14,849 nucleotides of DNA. It comes from Caldisericaceae bacterium. GTDB taxonomy: Bacteria; Caldisericota; Caldisericia; Caldisericales; Caldisericaceae. Positions 1 through 7,021 of this stretch are shown here, one piece after another. The position numbers were made by a program, and so were the translations under genes. The notes beneath the pieces are model-generated. The model was given only the letters and a program-made list of their open reading frames with translations. It searched no databases and had not been told where the DNA came from. The DNA lies in NCBI GenBank assembly GCA_026987225.1, contig JALSNB010000099.1, positions 1 to 14,849 on the forward strand, given 5' to 3'. Position 1 is the stretch's first letter. Each line of letters begins with the position of its first letter.

Positions 1-653
1 AGGTTATGAGCAATAAACAGGTATGTTAAGGCAAGTTTTTCCTGCAATTCAAGAAGTAAGTTTAAAACCTGTGCCTGGATGGATGCGTCAAGTGCCGAAA
101 CGGGCTCATCCGCAACAATGAATTTAGGATTTAACACAACAGCCCTTGCGATACCGATCCTCTGCCTCTGTCCACCCGAAAATTCGTGTGGATACCTGTG
201 CAAATATTCCGGCCTTAAACCAACGAGCTTCATAATTTCCACAACTCGTTCTTCCTGGTCCTTTTTGGTACCTATATGGTGAACTACGAGCGGCTCACGA
301 ATAATTTCTCCAACAGGAAGCCTTGGATTCAAAGAGCCGTACGGATCCTGGAATATAATTTGCATATCCCTTCGTAACGGCCTCATCTGAGAGGGACTAT
401 AGTTGGAAATGTCTTTACCTTCAAAAAGAATATGTCCTGCAGTCGGTTCGTGCAATTTTAAAATTGTTTTACCGGTAGTTGTTTTTCCGCTGCCACTTTC
501 TCCCACAAGAGAGAAAGTTTCCCCTTCAAATATATGGAACGAAACATCATCTACCGCCTTTACCCATGCAATAGGCCTGCTAAACACTCCTCCCACTACA
601 GGGAAATATTTCTTTAAATTTTTAACCTCTAATATGATTTTTTTATCTCTCAT
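1..653 (-). CDS. oppF: Oligopeptide/dipeptide ABC transporter ATPase, OppF/DppF type (3' end cut off by the window)
   Basis: This is one of the two cytoplasmic ATP-hydrolysing subunits that power a peptide importer. I translated it from the ATG at 653; 217 codons are present and the C-terminus runs off the left edge. Visible motifs are Walker A GESGSGKTT (about 51-59), Q-loop Q102, ABC signature FSGGQRQR (158-165), Walker B KFIVADEP (177-184) with the following SALD D-loop, and the switch histidine H216 in FIAHN. The early sequence YFPVVGGVFSR (16-26) followed by VKAVDDVSF is typical of OppF/DppF rather than OppD. The ATG overlaps the stop of the upstream oppD by 4 bp (ATGA), so the two are translationally coupled and probably form a heterodimer. 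The family's C-terminal oligopeptide-transporter extension is expected beyond the edge. The substrate (di- or oligopeptide, or another family 5 ligand) cannot be told from this subunit. Confidence 0.93.
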   Translation of the reverse strand, partial: MRDKKIILEVKNLKKYFPVVGGVFSRPIAWVKAVDDVSFHIFEGETFSLVGESGSGKTTTGKTILKLHEPTAGHILFEGKDISNYSPSQMRPLRRDMQIIFQDPYGSLNPRLPVGEIIREPLVVHHIGTKKDQEERVVEIMKLVGLRPEYLHRYPHEFSGGQRQRIGIARAVVLNPKFIVADEPVSALDASIQAQVLNLLLELQEKLALTYLFIAHN

Positions 654-1645
654 GAGACATTCTCCTTCACGTTAACCGGATGGAAGCATCTTACAAGATG
701 GTTTGGCGAAGTTTCATTCAGCTCCGGCATTTCTTTTCGGCAAATATCCGTTGCAAACGGACAACGCGGATTGAAATGGCATCCCTTAGGCATTCTATAG
801 GGGCTTGGCACCATTCCTTCTATTGCTGGCAAAGGCTCTTTCGTTTTTTCGGATAGCAAACTCGGGATCGAACTGAGCAGACCGTATGTATAAGGATGGT
901 GCGGATTTTTAAACACACTTCTTACGTCGGAATATTCCACAATTTTTCCTGTATACGTTACCGCAACACTATCCGCCATTTCCGCAACGAGCGCAAGGTC
1001 GTGCGTAATAAACAGAATTGCCATACCGATTTTTCTCTGCAAATCTTTCATAAGCTCTAAAATCTGTGCCTGAATCGTAACATCCAGCGCTGTTGTTGCT
1101 TCGTCTGAGATAAGTAGATCCGGATTGCAGGACATTGCCATAGCAATCATTGCCCTCTGTCTCATTCCGCCACTCATCTCGTGAGGATATTCGTTAAACC
1201 TTTTGTCAGGATCGGGAATTCCAACCAAATCAAGCAGTTCGATTGTTTTCTTTTTCGCTTCCTCTTCATTAACGTCCTGGTGGGTAAGAATCGCTTCCAT
1301 TATCTGATCGCCAATCGTATAAACAGGGTTCAAAGCAGTCATCGGTTCCTGGAAGATCATCGCTATTTCGGAGCCACGGATTTTCCTCATCTCCTCCTCG
1401 CTCTTTTTTAGCAAATCTTCGCCTTTAAATATAATTTCTCCGCCGACAATTTTTCCCGGAGCATCAACAAGTCTCATAATGGAAAGAGAAGTTACGCTCT
1501 TTCCACAACCACTTTCGCCCACAAGGCCAAGGACTTCCCCTTTGTGCATAGTAAAACTTACACCGTCAACAGCTTTTACAACGCCGTCTTCGGTATAAAA
1601 ATACGTTTTTAAGTCTTTTACCTCAAGCAAAACTTCTTTTTCCAT
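650..1645 (-). CDS. oppD: Oligopeptide/dipeptide ABC transporter ATPase, OppD/DppD type
   Basis: This is the second ATPase of the peptide importer, 331 aa, a normal length for OppD/DppD. Motifs in order are Walker A GESGCGKS (43-50), Q-loop Q99, signature MSGGMRQR (157-164), Walker B DLLISDEA (176-183) with ALD, and switch histidine H215. The usual DEP after Walker B reads DEA here, a minor change. The C-terminal oligopeptide-transporter domain (about 235-331) carries four cysteines, C289, C295, C302 and C320, in the pattern GC-x5-C-x6-C-x17-C. This is the spacing known for the DppD/OppD subgroup that binds a [4Fe-4S] cluster. The start at 1645 is preceded by AGGTAGGTG, which overlaps the end of the upstream permease gene; the gap is 7 nt. 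It overlaps oppF by 4 bp. The peptide versus other-ligand assignment is by family only. Confidence 0.95.
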   Translation of the reverse strand: MEKEVLLEVKDLKTYFYTEDGVVKAVDGVSFTMHKGEVLGLVGESGCGKSVTSLSIMRLVDAPGKIVGGEIIFKGEDLLKKSEEEMRKIRGSEIAMIFQEPMTALNPVYTIGDQIMEAILTHQDVNEEEAKKKTIELLDLVGIPDPDKRFNEYPHEMSGGMRQRAMIAMAMSCNPDLLISDEATTALDVTIQAQILELMKDLQRKIGMAILFITHDLALVAEMADSVAVTYTGKIVEYSDVRSVFKNPHHPYTYGLLSSIPSLLSEKTKEPLPAIEGMVPSPYRMPKGCHFNPRCPFATDICRKEMPELNETSPNHLVRCFHPVNVKENVS

Positions 1646-1652
1646 ATTTCAC

Positions 1653-2561
1653 CTACCTATATAGTCTCGGGTCAAGAGCATCACGCAAACCGTCTCCGAG
1701 GAAGTTGAATGCAAGTGTAGTAACAAGGATCGCAATGCCCGGCCACCACATAAGCCATGGAGCGGTAAGCATAAATGTCTGTGCTCCGTTCAACATATTA
1801 CCCCAGCTTGGAGTAGGTTGCCTGATACCAAGGCCAAGGAAGGATAACGTTGCTTCGTAAATAATGTTTCCACTGATTGCAAGCGTTGCAGCAACAATTA
1901 CAGGAGCAAGTGAGTTTGGCAAAAGATGTATCCACATTATTCTACCAGGGGTTTCTCCAATTGCAAGAGCGGCCTCAGTGAACTCCTGTTCCTTTAAGGA
2001 AAGTACCTCACCTCGAACAAGACGGGCAACACCCATCCAACTAAACACAGAAATAATAAATATTATAGTCCAGAGAGAGCCTTTAATTACCGCACTTAAA
2101 ACGATCATCAGAGGAAGAACAGGCAGAGAAAGCATAAAATCCGTAAAACGCATTATAAGCATGTCGGTAATTCCGCCAAAATAGCCCGAAAGCAATCCGA
2201 AAAACAAACCTACTGCAGCGCCAATAAAACTGCAGATAAATCCAACTGCCAAAGAGACACGACCGCCGTAAAGAAGTCTTGACCATGCATCTCTTCCCAT
2301 ACTATCCAGTCCTAACGGATGTCCGGGACCGGGTGGTGCAAGTTCGGGACGTGGTGCCCAAGGAACAGATTTAATATATGAATAAGGATTATTTCCAAAC
2401 GAAAGCGGTTTTGCGAAAACCGCCATAAGGATAATAACAACGAGTAACCATAAGGAAAACATCGCAATTTTATGCTTTTTAAGTCTCTTGAAAACCTTTC
2501 CCCAGTAGCTATAGCTCTCGTTTGAAGTGGTCCCGCCTTCTACATAATCTTCATTAGCCAT
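1653..2561 (-). CDS. oppC: Oligopeptide/dipeptide ABC transporter permease, OppC/DppC type
   Basis: This is an inner-membrane permease subunit, 302 aa, that pairs with OppB to form the translocation channel. The first 30 residues are polar and cytoplasmic, followed by a membrane segment at about 33-50. The OppC/DppC hallmark HPLGLDSMGRDAWSRLLYGG (81-100) follows, then about five more hydrophobic segments. The EAA loop that docks onto the ATPases is at about 196-216 (EAALAIG, then LLPN). It ends LGDGLRDALDPRLYR, the usual family ending. The start at 2561 has a strong TTAGGAGGA ribosome site 7 nt upstream, and this overlaps the stop of oppB; the gap between the genes is 12 nt. Order and spacing mark it as part of the oppB-C-D-F operon. 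No unusual residues were noticed. Confidence 0.95.
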   Translation of the reverse strand: MANEDYVEGGTTSNESYSYWGKVFKRLKKHKIAMFSLWLLVVIILMAVFAKPLSFGNNPYSYIKSVPWAPRPELAPPGPGHPLGLDSMGRDAWSRLLYGGRVSLAVGFICSFIGAAVGLFFGLLSGYFGGITDMLIMRFTDFMLSLPVLPLMIVLSAVIKGSLWTIIFIISVFSWMGVARLVRGEVLSLKEQEFTEAALAIGETPGRIMWIHLLPNSLAPVIVAATLAISGNIIYEATLSFLGLGIRQPTPSWGNMLNGAQTFMLTAPWLMWWPGIAILVTTLAFNFLGDGLRDALDPRLYR

Positions 2562-2573
2562 AATAAAATCCTC

Positions 2574-3575
2574 CTAACTATACCTTATTCTTGGATCGGC
2601 GATTGCATAAAAAATGTCCGCAAGAAAATTCCCGATAACAACAAGAAAAGCAAATATCATAATAAGGGCCATCGCAACAAACACATCCTGATGCATAACG
2701 GCCTGGTATGTCAACCTTCCAATTCCCGGAATTGCAAAAACTGTTTCCGTAATCATAGCTCCTCCTACGATACCCGGGAATGAAAGTCCAATTAACGTAA
2801 TAATCGGTATTACTGCATTCCTAAAAGCATGCTTGTAAATAACAACTCTTTCCGGCAAGCCCTTTGCCCTGGCTGTTCTTACATAGTCCATACTCTTTAC
2901 CTCAAGCATAGAGGAACGCATATAACGAAGCCACCCTCCCACCTCAAACACAATAAGAACGAGAGTAGGTAATGTCAAATACCAAGCTTCGTTTAAAGTT
3001 CTCAAATACCATGGTGCTTTATTAAACTCAACAGGCATACCTTTTATTGTAATAAAAGCTGCATGAGATCCTGCTGCGGGAAACCAATGAAGTCTAACCG
3101 CAAACACGTACATTAGCATGATACCAAACCAAAAAGTAGGCATGGACATCCCAAAAAATGCAAAAAACGTTAAGATATAATCCGAAATAGAATACTGATG
3201 AATTGCAGAGTAGACACCAAGAGGAATAGAAAGAAGAATTGCAACAATCATAGATGTAGTGGAAAAGGCCACAGTAACGGGAATTCTACTCCCTATGAGT
3301 TGAAGAGCTGTTTGCCCGGGAGACATCACGGAAAGTCCCCAACCGTGCCTAAACAAGATAAAATCCTTGAACCAAAACCAAAACCTAACAACAAGCGGTT
3401 GATCCCAATGCCATATATGCTCCAAACGCCTCAAGTCTTCAGGGTGAACATGCGGATTTAAAAGCAATACTGCAAATGGATTTCCCATTTTCGAAACAAG
3501 CCAAAAACTTACAAATGCAATAGCAAAAAGAACAGGGATCAATTCAAGGCTTCTTCGTATCAAATAGTTTCTCAT
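2574..3575 (-). CDS. oppB: Oligopeptide/dipeptide ABC transporter permease, OppB/DppB type
   Basis: This is an integral membrane permease subunit, 333 aa. An N-terminal membrane segment (about 8-28) is followed by a long extracytoplasmic loop (about 30-100), then five further hydrophobic segments, the family layout. The EAA loop is at about 234-254 (TARAKGLPERVVIYKHAFRN). TETVFAIPGIGRL (276-288) and the ending YAIADPRIRYS are OppB/DppB hallmarks. The chosen ATG at 3575 has AGGAGG at 7 nt spacing. Another ATG 4 nt upstream is out of frame and only 3 nt from the AGGAGG, so it was not used. The gene is separated from the upstream binding-protein gene by 84 nt containing a hairpin, the widest gap inside the transporter operon, which suggests the permease genes are expressed less than the binding protein. 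Confidence 0.95.
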   Translation of the reverse strand: MRNYLIRRSLELIPVLFAIAFVSFWLVSKMGNPFAVLLLNPHVHPEDLRRLEHIWHWDQPLVVRFWFWFKDFILFRHGWGLSVMSPGQTALQLIGSRIPVTVAFSTTSMIVAILLSIPLGVYSAIHQYSISDYILTFFAFFGMSMPTFWFGIMLMYVFAVRLHWFPAAGSHAAFITIKGMPVEFNKAPWYLRTLNEAWYLTLPTLVLIVFEVGGWLRYMRSSMLEVKSMDYVRTARAKGLPERVVIYKHAFRNAVIPIITLIGLSFPGIVGGAMITETVFAIPGIGRLTYQAVMHQDVFVAMALIMIFAFLVVIGNFLADIFYAIADPRIRYS

Positions 3576-3597
3576 TCATTGTCCTCCTAACACATAT

Positions 3598-3633
3598 AGA
3601 GGGAAGGCTAGACAAAGCCTAACCCTTCCCTCT
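3598..3633 (-). terminator. Intercistronic hairpin between the binding-protein gene and oppB (attenuator or mRNA stabiliser, not a full terminator)
   Basis: A perfect 10-bp inverted repeat, AGAGGGAAGG at 3598-3607 and CCTTCCCTCT at 3624-3633, encloses a 16-nt loop. The inner bases AGGCT (3605-3609) and AGCCT (3616-3620) could instead form a second short stem. It begins 27 nt past the stop codon of the binding-protein gene. Reading along the minus strand, the stem is followed by ATATGTGTTAGG with no run of T, so it does not look like an intrinsic terminator. Such hairpins between a binding-protein gene and its permease genes typically protect the upstream mRNA from 3' decay or cause partial termination. 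That role is inferred here. Confidence 0.6.
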
Positions 3634-3659
3634 TAATCACAGCTTATTCTATACCCTTA

Positions 3660-5885
3660 TTACTTCTTTTCCCAATACCAGTACTGTGCATTCCAAGTAC
3701 TTGGTGTAACAGCACTAATCGGGAAGTCATATCCGACAAGACCTTTTCTGATGACCGCAATTGCAACATGGAAGTTCAAATAAAGTTCCGGAAGTTGATC
3801 GTATACTATTGCCTGAATCTTCTTAGCAGCATTAATCCTAACTTTAGGATCAACGGAATTATTACAAATTGTAGTCCACTTATCAAGTTCTGCATTTTTA
3901 ATTCTTGTGAAGTTCTGTCCTGCCCAACCATTTTCCTTTGTAGGTATCTGGCTCGAGTTGTAAAGTCCGTAGTTACAAATAGCAGCAGGATCTGAACCCC
4001 AAGCAAAGAGGGCACCTTGGAATGTCCCATGGATCCAGTCATCGATCATCGGACCCCAAGATTTCGGAACAGCATTAGTGGTAATACCAAGATTCATCTT
4101 CCAGTAGTGCTGCATGAACGTGACTTCCTGTTCACGCACTGCGTAGCCAGCAGGAAGCTCGATGTTTAAGACTACCTTCTTGCCGTTCGGAGCAATGAGG
4201 TTGCCATCTTTATCCCACGTATATCCTGCTGCTTTCAAAATCGCTTTTGCTTTCGCAGGATCATACGGATATTTACCAATGTTTGCTTTGTTAAATGCAG
4301 CAAAATCCGGAGGAATAGGACCATAGCACATAGGCCTCTTACCCATAAAGATTCTATTGTCAAGTTCTTTTCTATCAAGTGCATACATTAAAGCTTTACG
4401 AAGGTTAATATCTTTAAGGAATGGATCCGTAAGATTAAGAGTTACATGTTCCCAGAATACAGAAGGAAGGTAGTAAATGTTGAATGTCTTTGTAAGTCCG
4501 TTCTTTTCGGCAGCTTCAGCCTGAGGAATATCAATTCCGATACCTGCCATCGTTCCGTCAAGTTTACCTGCCATAAGCTGCATAAGCATAGAGTTAGTAT
4601 TAGGTGTAAAGTAGAAAATAAAATTATCAAGTAATCCCTGACCTGCCCAATAGTAAGGATTTCTCTTTAAGATAATATAATTACCGTGAGACCATGTTTG
4701 TACTTCATATGGTCCGCTGTAAACAGGATGCTCATTAAAATCGCAAGAATTGATATTTGCAGGATTTTTATCAAAGATCGGTTTCAGAATATGAGCAGGA
4801 TATACACCTGCACCAGTAGGACCGTACTGTGCCCAAATTGAAAGCTGTTTCCAGTAAACAACAAGTGTGTACGGATCAGGTGTTTCAATCTTTTCCACCT
4901 TATCAGGTACATCTCTTGCAACTACCTGAACTGCATTGTTCTCCACCATTTTCCATGCAAAAACATAGTCAGCTGCAGTTACAGGTTGCCCGTCGGACCA
5001 TTTAACACCTTTTTTAAGTTTCCAGATTGTCTTCATTGTGTGCGCTTTTTCATTTACGATCCATGTACCATTGGAAGTAGAAGGAATATAATCTGCTTCC
5101 ACAGGATAAAGCTTGCCAGAAGGTAATGTTGCCGAAGCACCTTCTGCAACAGGTCCGAGAATTTCACTCATTGTCATGCTTGAGTCAAGTGCCGAGAACA
5201 GGGTTTTAGGCTCTTCGGATGTTGCCATAGCAAACTTTCCACCCTTTACAGGGGGTTTAAGGATCATATAAATGGAATATGCACATTCCGCTCTCGTCGC
5301 CGGATCTCTCGGCCTAATATTTCTATTCTCATCCCATTTTAAGAGTTGATAAGAAGGCCTTAACGCAAGAGTCATTGCGCCTTTTGCCCAAGAATCTACC
5401 TGGTCTTCATCATTAGAGAACGTAGCAAAGATAAGGTTCGGATCATGCGCCTCTTTTTCTTTGCCAAGCACCCTAATTTCAAGAACAGCAAGTTGTTCTC
5501 TTGTGATCGGATCAGCCGGCCCGAACTTTCCATTGCCATAACCTTTAATATAACCCGCCTTTACGGCTGCTTCAACATAACCGTAAGACCAACGTGATTT
5601 TGGAACATCGGTAAATGTCGGAGTCGAAGGTTTGTAAAGCTTGAGGCCTTTTGCAACAACAATCATCTTTGCAAACTGCTCACGAGTCACCTTTGCTTCC
5701 GGTTTAAATGTTCCATCAGGGAACCCCTTTACAACCCCTTTGGAAACGAGGTAATCAATCTGTTTTTTGGCCCAGTAATTTGCCGGGACATCAGGAAAAC
5801 CTGCCGCACTTGCCGGTGCCGGTCTTACTGCAAAGAATACAAGCACCATTGAAAGTGCCAATACAACTGCTAATAATTTCTTCAT
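3660..5885 (-). CDS. S-layer-homology-domain-anchored family 5 extracellular solute-binding protein (peptide ABC importer)
   Basis: This 741-aa protein should capture peptides or similar ligands outside the membrane and deliver them to the OppBC permease. A classical signal peptide (1-27: MKKLL, hydrophobic core to about 19, then PAPASA/A) has no lipobox cysteine. Two clear SLH domains follow, at about 30-80 (FPDVPANYW, GFPDGTFKPE, TREQFAK) and 91-140 (FTDVPKSRW, GYGNGKFGP, TREQLA). A weaker third spans about 153-210 (RNIRPRDPATRAECA). The SBP_bac_5 domain starts near 215, with the signature GVKWSDGQPVTAADYVFAW in its first third, and runs to the end. The SLH part should tether the protein to cell wall polymer in place of a lipid anchor. 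The ATG at 5885 was chosen because AAAGGAGG lies 7 nt upstream and the signal peptide begins there. An open frame continues upstream to 6014, but it runs through the gene's own leader and promoter. First gene of the importer operon. Confidence 0.93.
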   Translation of the reverse strand: MKKLLAVVLALSMVLVFFAVRPAPASAAGFPDVPANYWAKKQIDYLVSKGVVKGFPDGTFKPEAKVTREQFAKMIVVAKGLKLYKPSTPTFTDVPKSRWSYGYVEAAVKAGYIKGYGNGKFGPADPITREQLAVLEIRVLGKEKEAHDPNLIFATFSNDEDQVDSWAKGAMTLALRPSYQLLKWDENRNIRPRDPATRAECAYSIYMILKPPVKGGKFAMATSEEPKTLFSALDSSMTMSEILGPVAEGASATLPSGKLYPVEADYIPSTSNGTWIVNEKAHTMKTIWKLKKGVKWSDGQPVTAADYVFAWKMVENNAVQVVARDVPDKVEKIETPDPYTLVVYWKQLSIWAQYGPTGAGVYPAHILKPIFDKNPANINSCDFNEHPVYSGPYEVQTWSHGNYIILKRNPYYWAGQGLLDNFIFYFTPNTNSMLMQLMAGKLDGTMAGIGIDIPQAEAAEKNGLTKTFNIYYLPSVFWEHVTLNLTDPFLKDINLRKALMYALDRKELDNRIFMGKRPMCYGPIPPDFAAFNKANIGKYPYDPAKAKAILKAAGYTWDKDGNLIAPNGKKVVLNIELPAGYAVREQEVTFMQHYWKMNLGITTNAVPKSWGPMIDDWIHGTFQGALFAWGSDPAAICNYGLYNSSQIPTKENGWAGQNFTRIKNAELDKWTTICNNSVDPKVRINAAKKIQAIVYDQLPELYLNFHVAIAVIRKGLVGYDFPISAVTPSTWNAQYWYWEKK

Positions 5886-5892
5886 ACGTAAT

Positions 5893-5900
5893 CCTCCTTT
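5893..5900 (-). promoter_or_regulatory. Ribosome binding site fixing the ATG of the SLH-binding protein
   Basis: AAAGGAGG, a near-perfect anti-16S match, sits exactly 7 nt before the ATG at 5885. It supports that start over the far upstream ATG at 6014. Confidence 0.85.
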
Positions 5901-5942
5901 CGGTTGAATTTTTTTCAAAAAACCACTTTTCAACAGTTTTTT

Positions 5943-5958
5943 CAGTTTCTCACCTCCC
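5943..5958 (-). promoter_or_regulatory. Second strong ribosome binding site with an in-frame CTG in the leader of the SLH-binding protein
   Basis: GGGAGGTGAG (5949-5958) is followed, 7 nt after its GGAGG core, by CTG at 5945-5943. The CTG is exactly 20 codons upstream of and in frame with the ATG at 5885. Initiation there would add a basic 20-residue extension to the signal peptide (KKLLKSGFLKKIQPKGGLR after the initiator). It may instead be a ribosome standby site or a relic of duplication. Use of CTG as a start is unproven. Confidence 0.35.
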
Positions 5959-5967
5959 TGAATAATT

Positions 5968-6450
5968 TTATTGAAATATCGCAAATTGGCCAAACGGCCA
6001 ATACAGTATAGCATTATTCTTCTTATTGTACAAAAGAATTACGACTTTGTTATTACCAAACCTAAACGCTTGTTCTCTTACGATTTCCTCTTTTGCTTTT
6101 GCTGATTTACCAAGTTTCATGGGCGCGTAAACCATCCCAACGGGGTGAAACATCATCATTAACAAAGAAAAAACGGTAACAAATGAAAGCGTTCCGAAGG
6201 CAAAACTCTTTCGCTTTTTAGAAAGAGCCTCTTTATTAGCAGATAATTTTTTGACTTCTCCTTTTAATTCATTAAACAAACGCTCTTTAAACGATTCTTG
6301 AATATCGAAATTATCCTGTTTGAGCAAAAGTGCAACTTCTGCAGTCTTAAGAAGTTCTTCGTCTTCTCCCATATCGGAATAATCCGGAGTTTTTTCCGAT
6401 AAAATTTTTTCGATAAATTCTTCCAATTTTTCCCCATCTCTATTGTTCAT
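5968..6450 (-). CDS. Probable membrane anti-sigma factor (single-pass, no zinc motif)
   Basis: This 160-aa protein is encoded directly after the ECF sigma gene and overlaps it by 11 bp, the usual position of a cognate anti-sigma factor. Residues 1-80 are charged and largely helical by appearance. The stretch ELLKTAEVALLLKQDNFD, followed by ESFKERLFNEL (51-61), resembles the N-terminal part of some non-zinc anti-sigma proteins. One membrane segment lies at about 83-108. About 50 residues at the C-terminus would lie outside the membrane. The HxxxCxxC zinc motif is absent, and there is no cysteine at all. The start at 6450 has GGAGGT with 8-9 nt spacing inside the sigma gene. Its 3' end also contains the promoter of the next operon. 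The function is inferred mainly from context; another sigma-linked membrane regulator is possible. Confidence 0.65.
   Translation of the reverse strand: MNNRDGEKLEEFIEKILSEKTPDYSDMGEDEELLKTAEVALLLKQDNFDIQESFKERLFNELKGEVKKLSANKEALSKKRKSFAFGTLSFVTVFSLLMMMFHPVGMVYAPMKLGKSAKAKEEIVREQAFRFGNNKVVILLYNKKNNAILYWPFGQFAIFQ
5986..6001. promoter_or_regulatory. Perfect inverted repeat at the predicted transcription start (candidate operator)
   Basis: TTGGCC-AAAC-GGCCAA is a perfect 6-bp inverted repeat with a 4-nt centre. It begins 3 nt downstream of the predicted -10 box at 6005-6010, so it covers roughly the expected transcription start at 5997-5999 and the first dozen transcribed bases. It also encodes the WPFGQ part of the upstream protein. 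It could be a repressor site or a 5' stem-loop on the mRNA; either role is inferred from position. Confidence 0.4.
6005..6033 (-). promoter_or_regulatory. Predicted sigma70-type promoter of the peptide importer operon
   Basis: On the minus strand, TTGTAC (-35, 6028-6033), a 17-nt spacer and TATACT (-10, 6005-6010) are present, with TG one base before the -10 (TGCTATACT, an extended -10). Spacing is optimal, and four of six -35 bases and five of six -10 bases match consensus. It lies inside the last 22 codons of the upstream anti-sigma-like gene and would give a leader of about 112 nt for the SLH-binding protein. It therefore looks housekeeping-driven, not ECF-driven. Confidence 0.6.
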
Positions 6451-7006
6451 TTAACCTTACCTCCAATAATTCTTTCAATTTTTTTAAGGCTCTGAACTGC
6501 ATCACCTTAACCGCCCCAACACTTTTATCAAGAGCGGTTGCTATCTCCTTGAGCGTCATTTTTTTAAAAAACCTCATCTCCAAAACATTTTTATATTGCA
6601 CGGGCAATTCCTCAAGGCAATCTTTTACAATTCTATCAATCTCTTCTTTTTCAATTGTAACGTAAGGGTCGTCCACCACCGGATTTAACTTTTCGTTCCA
6701 TTTTTCCTCAAGAGGAAGAATGCTTACGCCTGCATTTTTCCTGAAAAAATCTCTAATAATATTCCTTTCAATCACATACATCCAGATATCCAATCCTCCG
6801 TTTTCCCTGCTTTTAAAATTTTTTATGCTCTTTAAAGCTTTAAAAAACGTTTCCGACGTAACATCTTCCGCTTGTTCTCTGTTTTTCAATTTCCTATACG
6901 CATACTTATACACCTTGGGGAAAAACATTCTGTAAAACCGCTCAAATGCTCTTTCGTCACCATTTTTAATTTTCTCAACAAGCGCTTTTTCTTCCTCTAA
7001 TTTCAA
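6440..7006 (-). CDS. ECF-type RNA polymerase sigma factor (sigma-70 family, group 4)
   Basis: This 188-aa protein directs RNA polymerase to a specific promoter set, usually in response to envelope or environmental stress. Region 2 spans about 22-90 (FYRMFFPKVYKYAYRKL, then QAEDVTSETFFKA, which contacts core polymerase, then the WMYVIERNIIRDFFRK helix). Region 4 spans about 131-182 (LEELPVQYKNVLEMRFF, KKMTLKEIATAL, SVGAVKVMQFRALKKLKELL helix-turn-helix). A linker of about 40 residues separates them. The start is TTG at 7006, preceded by AGGTGAG, with no in-frame ATG before region 2.4. It follows the HlyD-like gene by 41 nt with no terminator-like hairpin, so readthrough from the dcw cluster is possible. 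It overlaps the probable anti-sigma gene by 11 bp. The ECF subgroup was not determined. Confidence 0.93.
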   Translation of the reverse strand: MKLEEEKALVEKIKNGDERAFERFYRMFFPKVYKYAYRKLKNREQAEDVTSETFFKALKSIKNFKSRENGGLDIWMYVIERNIIRDFFRKNAGVSILPLEEKWNEKLNPVVDDPYVTIEKEEIDRIVKDCLEELPVQYKNVLEMRFFKKMTLKEIATALDKSVGAVKVMQFRALKKLKELLEVRLNEQ

Positions 7007-7021
7007 GCTCTCACCTATATA

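Noticed and set aside
3576..3660. Possible separate promoter for oppB in the gap after the binding-protein gene
   Set aside because: Only a poor TTAGGC-18-TATATG match overlapping the hairpin; the hairpin explains the gap better.
5901..5935. Short A/T-rich inverted repeat (TTGAA-N5-TTCAA) before the SLH-binding protein RBS
   Set aside because: The stem is only 5 bp and all but one pair are A-T next to homopolymer runs; too weak to call a terminator or attenuator.
5886..6014. Open frame extending the SLH-binding protein upstream to an ATG at 6014 (784 aa)
   Set aside because: The ATG lies inside the -10/spacer of the predicted promoter and overlaps the anti-sigma gene, with no ribosome site. 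AAAGGAGG and a standard signal peptide mark ATG 5885.
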